From UBA4719 sp038249115 (GTDB lineage Bacteria > Actinomycetota > Actinomycetes > Actinomycetales > Dermatophilaceae): 64,000 nt of DNA. Positions 60,613-64,000 of the stretch are shown piece by piece (position 1 is the stretch's first letter; each line of letters begins with the position of its first letter). The notes beneath the pieces were generated by a model. The model saw only the letters and a list, made by a program, of their open reading frames with translations, was not told the DNA's origin and searched no databases. The translations under genes and the position numbers were made by a program. The stretch covers positions 1-64,000 of the forward strand of contig JBBRWQ010000004.1 in assembly GCA_038249115.1 (NCBI GenBank), written 5' to 3'.

Positions 60613-62036
60613 TCGCGCCGTCCCGGTCCGACCCGGTCGCCGCCGCGGCGAGCGAGGTCATCGGCGGGCCGCTTGGACGCTACGCCGCGCTGACACGGGA
60701 TAGGGCGAAGTCTGCCTGGCAACCCGCGGCGGCCGTGCTGGTCGGGCTCTCGAGTCTGACGATCGCTGTCGGGCTGCTGCAGAAGGCGCCCTGTTTCAGC
60801 AAGGGCTGGAACGCGCCGGACCAGTTCTGGCACGCTTGCTACTCGGACCTTCCGATCGCCTATCAGAGCTCGGGCCTCGGGCACGCCATGCCCTACCTGT
60901 CGGGGTCCCAGCCGCTGGACCAGCCCCTGATCTCGGGGCTGGTGATGCGGCTGGTCGGGCTTGCCGTCCCGGACGGTTCCGCCCTGGTTCAGCAGCAGTG
61001 GTACTTCGCCCTGTGGGCCACGCTGATCACCGTCATCGTGATGGCCCTCGTGGTCGTGACGGCGGCCTCGGTCCCGGGCGCGCCATGGCGGGCGGCCCAT
61101 GTGGCGCTGAGCCCGGTGCTGGTTCTGGCCGGACTGGTCTCGGGCGACCTGCTCGGAGTCCTGCTCGCCTCGGCCGCGTTGTGGGCCTGGGGACGCAACA
61201 AGATACTGATGGCCGGCTTCGTCCTGGGGCTGGCCATCTCGGCGCGCAGCTACCCGCTCGTCCTGCTCGTCGCCATCGGCCTGCTCGCGGTGCGCTCCGG
61301 TCAAGTCTCGGCGTGGAAGAGGCTCTCGACCACCGCCCTTGTCACCTGGTTGGCGGTGAGCCTGCCCTGGCTCGTGGTCAATGCCGACGGCCTGCTCTCG
61401 GTCTATCGCAGCTGGTGGCGGGCCGGTGCGAGCTACGGCTCGGTGTGGATGGTGCCGTCGCTGTTGGGGCGCAGTCTGCCGGCAGGTGGTGCGACTGCGC
61501 TTGCCATCCTGGGCTGGGTGGCTGCCCTGGCGGTTGGCGGGCTCTTCGCCCTGAGCCTGGACCGGCGGCCCACCGTCGCCGAGGTCTCCCTCGTGATGCT
61601 GGTGATCGTCATCGTGACCGGCAAGTCGGTGCCCGTCCAGGCCGGACTGTGGCTGCTTCCCCTGATCGCACTCGTCGGGATGCAGTGGCGCGACCATCTG
61701 ATCTGGGCCGGCTTCGAGGCGAGCTACTTCGTGGGCGTGTGGCTCTACATCGCCGGGCTCTCCAGTCCGGACCGCGGGCTCCCGAAGGGCATGTACTCCG
61801 TGCTGCTCGGGCTGCGTCTGGCCGCCATGCTGTTCCTGCTCGCGCAGGTATGGCGTCTGGCGCGCTCCCGCCGGCCGGTCCGTGAGACCTGGCCTGACGA
61901 CGAGGCCGAAGCCGGTGACGCGGTCGATCTGGGTGACGATGCCCTGCGTGACGAGATCGACGAGGAAGAGGAGATCGACCCGCTGGCCGGTCCGATGGCC
62001 AGCGCGCGGGATCGGCTGCTCGTCCACGTCGGCTAG
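60609..62036 (+). CDS. Polytopic membrane protein, GT87-like (Rv0051 type)
   Basis: A 475-residue membrane protein with about 10 hydrophobic segments. The block CFSKGWNAPDQFWHACYSDLPIAY lies between the first two segments, as expected for GT87-type polyprenyl-phosphate sugar transferases. The C-terminal 50 residues are strongly acidic. The GTG start overlaps the PBP stop by 4 bp (GTGA), so the two are coupled, and rpsF follows. The same order occurs in mycobacteria (ponA1-Rv0051). The sugar donor and acceptor are unknown. Confidence 0.85.
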   Translation: MIAPSRSDPVAAAASEVIGGPLGRYAALTRDRAKSAWQPAAAVLVGLSSLTIAVGLLQKAPCFSKGWNAPDQFWHACYSDLPIAYQSSGLGHAMPYLSGSQPLDQPLISGLVMRLVGLAVPDGSALVQQQWYFALWATLITVIVMALVVVTAASVPGAPWRAAHVALSPVLVLAGLVSGDLLGVLLASAALWAWGRNKILMAGFVLGLAISARSYPLVLLVAIGLLAVRSGQVSAWKRLSTTALVTWLAVSLPWLVVNADGLLSVYRSWWRAGASYGSVWMVPSLLGRSLPAGGATALAILGWVAALAVGGLFALSLDRRPTVAEVSLVMLVIVIVTGKSVPVQAGLWLLPLIALVGMQWRDHLIWAGFEASYFVGVWLYIAGLSSPDRGLPKGMYSVLLGLRLAAMLFLLAQVWRLARSRRPVRETWPDDEAEAGDAVDLGDDALRDEIDEEEEIDPLAGPMASARDRLLVHVG

Positions 62037-62190
62037 GCCCCAGGACCGCCGCGCGGCGTGCGATTTCAGGCGCGAGGCACGTTGCCGGTAGTCTCATCGG
62101 GTTCGCCTCGTGATGTCCATGTTGTTCACCGCCGACCTCTGTCGGTGGTGCATGGCACGGTGTTTCGAGGTGGGACGCTGCAACCCTCCT

Positions 62191-62209
62191 GTCACGGATG
62201 TTCCGTGAC
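62191..62209 (+). promoter_or_regulatory. Hairpin in the rpsF leader
   Basis: GTCACGGA-TGT-TCCGTGAC is a perfect 8-bp stem 13 bp before the rpsF ribosome binding site (GAAGGAGG). Ribosomal protein leaders often carry autoregulatory structures; binding of S6 or S6:S18 is a guess. Confidence 0.5.
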
Positions 62210-62240
62210 CGCTCTAGACCGAAGGAGGTGGGTTATCAGC

Positions 62241-62528
62241 ATGCGTCAGTACGAACTCATGATCATCCTCGACCCCGATCTCGAGGAACGCACGATTCAG
62301 CCCTCACTCGACAAGTTCCTGTCTGTCATCACCAAAGATGGCGGCACCCTGGACAACGTCGACCTGTGGGGCAAACGCCGTCTGGCCTACGAAATCAAGA
62401 AGAAGTCTGAGGGCATCTATGCCGTCGTCACCTTCAACGCGGAGTCGGCCACGGCAAAGGAGCTGGACCGTCAGCTCAGCCTGAACGAATCCGTCCTGCG
62501 GACCAAGCTCCTGCGCCCCGGCGCCTGA
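62241..62528 (+). CDS. rpsF: 30S ribosomal protein S6
   Basis: A 95-residue S6 protein: MRQYELMIILDPDLEERTI at the N terminus, then WGKRRLAYEIKKKSEGIYAVVTF. The ATG at 62241 has a strong GAAGGAGG site. It forms an S6:S18 dimer on 16S rRNA. First gene of the rpsF-ssb-rpsR-rplI operon. Confidence 0.97.
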   Translation: MRQYELMIILDPDLEERTIQPSLDKFLSVITKDGGTLDNVDLWGKRRLAYEIKKKSEGIYAVVTFNAESATAKELDRQLSLNESVLRTKLLRPGA

Positions 62529-62551
62529 ACTTCGAATAAAGAGGACTCGAT

Positions 62552-63142
62552 ATGGCTGGCGACACCGTCATCACGATCATCGGCAATCTCACTGGCGACC
62601 CCGAGCTGCGGTTCACACCTTCGGGTGCTGCCGTCGCCAACTTCACCGTTGCCTCGACCCCGCGTCAGTTCGACCGGACGAGCAACGACTGGAAGGACGG
62701 CGAGACCCTGTTCATGCGTTGCTCGGTGTGGCGTGACGCGGCGGAGAACGTCGCTGAATCGCTGCAACGCGGCACCCGTGTGCTGGTCTCTGGCCGACTG
62801 AAGTCTCGTTCGTACGAGACCAAGGAAGGCGAGAAGCGAACCGTCGTCGAGATGGACGTGGACGAGGTCGGACCGTCGTTGAAGTACGCCACCGCAAAGG
62901 TCAACAAGACCCAGCGGGGCACCGGAGGCGGCGGGTTCAACGCTGGCGGTCAGGGCAATGCTCAGAGCAGTGGCGGTCAGGGCGGTGGGTCCACGAGTGG
63001 GGCCAGCGCTCAGGGTGCTCCTGCCAACGACCCGTGGGCCACTGGTTCGCCTGCCCCCGCCAACACTGGTGGTGGCGCAGCGCCGGCCGGCCCTCAGGGT
63101 GGTTGGGGCAACGGCCCGTCATATGACGAGCCCCCCTTCTAG
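62552..63142 (+). CDS. ssb: Single-stranded DNA-binding protein
   Basis: A 196-residue SSB. The OB-fold (about 1-115) has IGNLTGDPELRFTPSGAAVANFTVAS and RCSVWRDAAENVAESL. A Gly/Gln/Ser-rich linker follows, and the acidic tip DEPPF ends the protein, the usual partner-docking tail. Between rpsF and rpsR. Confidence 0.97.
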   Translation: MAGDTVITIIGNLTGDPELRFTPSGAAVANFTVASTPRQFDRTSNDWKDGETLFMRCSVWRDAAENVAESLQRGTRVLVSGRLKSRSYETKEGEKRTVVEMDVDEVGPSLKYATAKVNKTQRGTGGGGFNAGGQGNAQSSGGQGGGSTSGASAQGAPANDPWATGSPAPANTGGGAAPAGPQGGWGNGPSYDEPPF

Positions 63143-63268
63143 GTCTCCACCCGCCTCGCCTCATCCTCGAGCGATCTCGCAGCAGGACACAAGAAACAAG
63201 TCAACACAAAAGTCATGCCATCCCAGGGGTGAATCCCTGGGCTCCTCTCAAGATTGGAGAGCACCACG

Positions 63269-63505
63269 ATGGCCAAGCCCGTAGTGCGCAAGCCCAAGAA
63301 GAAGGCCAACCCGCTCAAAGCGGCGAAGGTCGAGAACATCGACTACAAGGACACTGCGCTCCTGCGCAAGTTCATCTCCGACCGCGGCAAGATCCGCGCT
63401 CGTCGGGTGACCGGTGTGTCCGCACAGGAGCAGCGCCTCATCGCCACGGCCGTCAAGAACGCCCGTGAGATGGCACTGCTGCCCTACTCCAGCTCGGCTC
63501 GCTGA
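63269..63505 (+). CDS. rpsR: 30S ribosomal protein S18
   Basis: A 78-residue S18: NIDYKDTALLRKFISDRGKI and RRVTGVSAQEQRLIATAVK. The ATG at 63269 is used rather than the in-frame codon at 63254. It contains no CxxC zinc motif (a zinc-free paralogue form). Third gene of the operon. Confidence 0.96.
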   Translation: MAKPVVRKPKKKANPLKAAKVENIDYKDTALLRKFISDRGKIRARRVTGVSAQEQRLIATAVKNAREMALLPYSSSAR

Positions 63506-63548
63506 GCTAGTTGACCGCTGAGCTAGCTGACCGAGAAGGAGAAGCACA

Positions 63549-63995
63549 ATGAAGGTTATTTTGACTCACGAGGTCACTGGCCTCGGCACGGCCGGTGATG
63601 TGGTCGACGTCAAGGACGGCTACGCCCGCAACTTCCTGCTGCGTCGGGGTCTGGCCACTGGCTGGACCAAGGGCGTCGAGAAGCAGGTTGCCGCGATCCA
63701 GAAGGGCCGCGAGGTCCGAGAGGTCAAGTCCCTGGATGAGGCAAAGGGCATGAGGGGCCAGCTCGAGGCCAAGCCGGTCAAGGTTGTCGCTAAAGCTGGC
63801 AAGTCCGGTCGCCTCTTCGGCGCCGTGACCCCGGGCGATATCGCCGACGCCGTCAAGGCTTCCGGTGGCCCCCAGCTCGACCGTCGCAAGATCGAGCTCT
63901 CGGGTTCGATCAAGTCGACCGGCGCATTCGAGGCGCTCGTTCGCCTGCACCCCGAGGTGCAGGCCACGATCAAGCTGGACGTCGTCGCAGGCTGA
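63549..63995 (+). CDS. rplI: 50S ribosomal protein L9
   Basis: A 148-residue L9 with the complete N-terminal domain (MKVILTHEVTGLGTAGDVVDVKDGYARNFL), the connecting helix and the C-terminal domain (GRLFGAVTPGDIADAVK). GAGAAGGAGAAG precedes the ATG. Last complete gene of the window. Confidence 0.97.
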   Translation: MKVILTHEVTGLGTAGDVVDVKDGYARNFLLRRGLATGWTKGVEKQVAAIQKGREVREVKSLDEAKGMRGQLEAKPVKVVAKAGKSGRLFGAVTPGDIADAVKASGGPQLDRRKIELSGSIKSTGAFEALVRLHPEVQATIKLDVVAG

Positions 63996-64000
63996 CGCTG

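Noticed and set aside
60330..62027. 565-codon minus-strand open frame
   Set aside because: It lies opposite the PBP end and the GT87-like gene; its repeat-rich composition mirrors the PTTTAP coding DNA.

Overview
The window is a high-GC actinobacterial chromosome segment around the replication origin. Gene order (rplI-rpsR-ssb-rpsF, PBP, ino1, murJ/sigM/trxB/trxA/cwlM, parB-parA-rsmG-jag-yidC-yidD-rnpA-rpmH, dnaA-oriC-dnaN-gnd-recF-dciA-gyrB-gyrA-DUF3566-tRNA-Ile-tRNA-Ala) matches the conserved actinobacterial origin region. It most resembles Micrococcales, perhaps Intrasporangiaceae; the family is an inference from gene content, not a database match.

Region 1 to about 11,300 is an accessory island that ends at the 3' end of a tRNA-Ala gene. 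It holds (a) a RIT-type element with three overlapping tyrosine recombinase genes and short inverted repeats at both ends; (b) two IS21-family remnants, each reduced to the 3' part of istB, a small downstream gene and the terminal repeats; (c) cargo between the remnants: a WhiB-like protein lacking one cluster cysteine, secreted proteins, a trypsin-like protease, a small gene behind an SOS-box-like site and a DUF2510/Ltp-repeat surface protein; and (d) a small unknown gene, a frameshifted excisionase gene and an integrase gene reading toward the tRNA. The two unrelated istB remnants are both broken at the same codon by the same 20-bp (near-)palindrome, which is the most unusual signal in the window.

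Region 11,300-27,200 (mostly minus strand) carries tRNA-Ala, a DLW-39 peptide, tRNA-Ile, a membrane GGDEF-EAL protein, a decayed PAS fragment, DUF3566, gyrA, gyrB, dciA, recF, gnd, dnaN, oriC and dnaA. Besides oriC, DnaA boxes occur upstream of dnaA and, unexpectedly, as a cluster inside recF.

Region 27,180-33,212 (plus strand) carries rpmH, rnpA, yidD, yidC, jag, rsmG, parA and parB, with parS sites before rsmG and inside both par genes. Region 33,317-47,154 carries ddl, an aminotransferase, a GNAT gene and then the envelope/stress block cwlM, trxA, trxB, anti-sigma, sigM, a pseudokinase, murJ, DUF6049 and a NUDIX gene, all on the minus strand except the GNAT gene.

Region 47,251-54,780 starts with cca and continues with a compact WXG100 secretion locus: an FHA regulator-like protein, an EssC-like ATPase and two WXG100 proteins, closed by a 23-bp perfect hairpin. 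Region 54,796-64,000 contains ino1 and padR with a clear operator, a LacI regulator fused to a cupin domain with its own operator, a bifunctional PBP, a polytopic GT87-like protein, and rpsF-ssb-rpsR-rplI.
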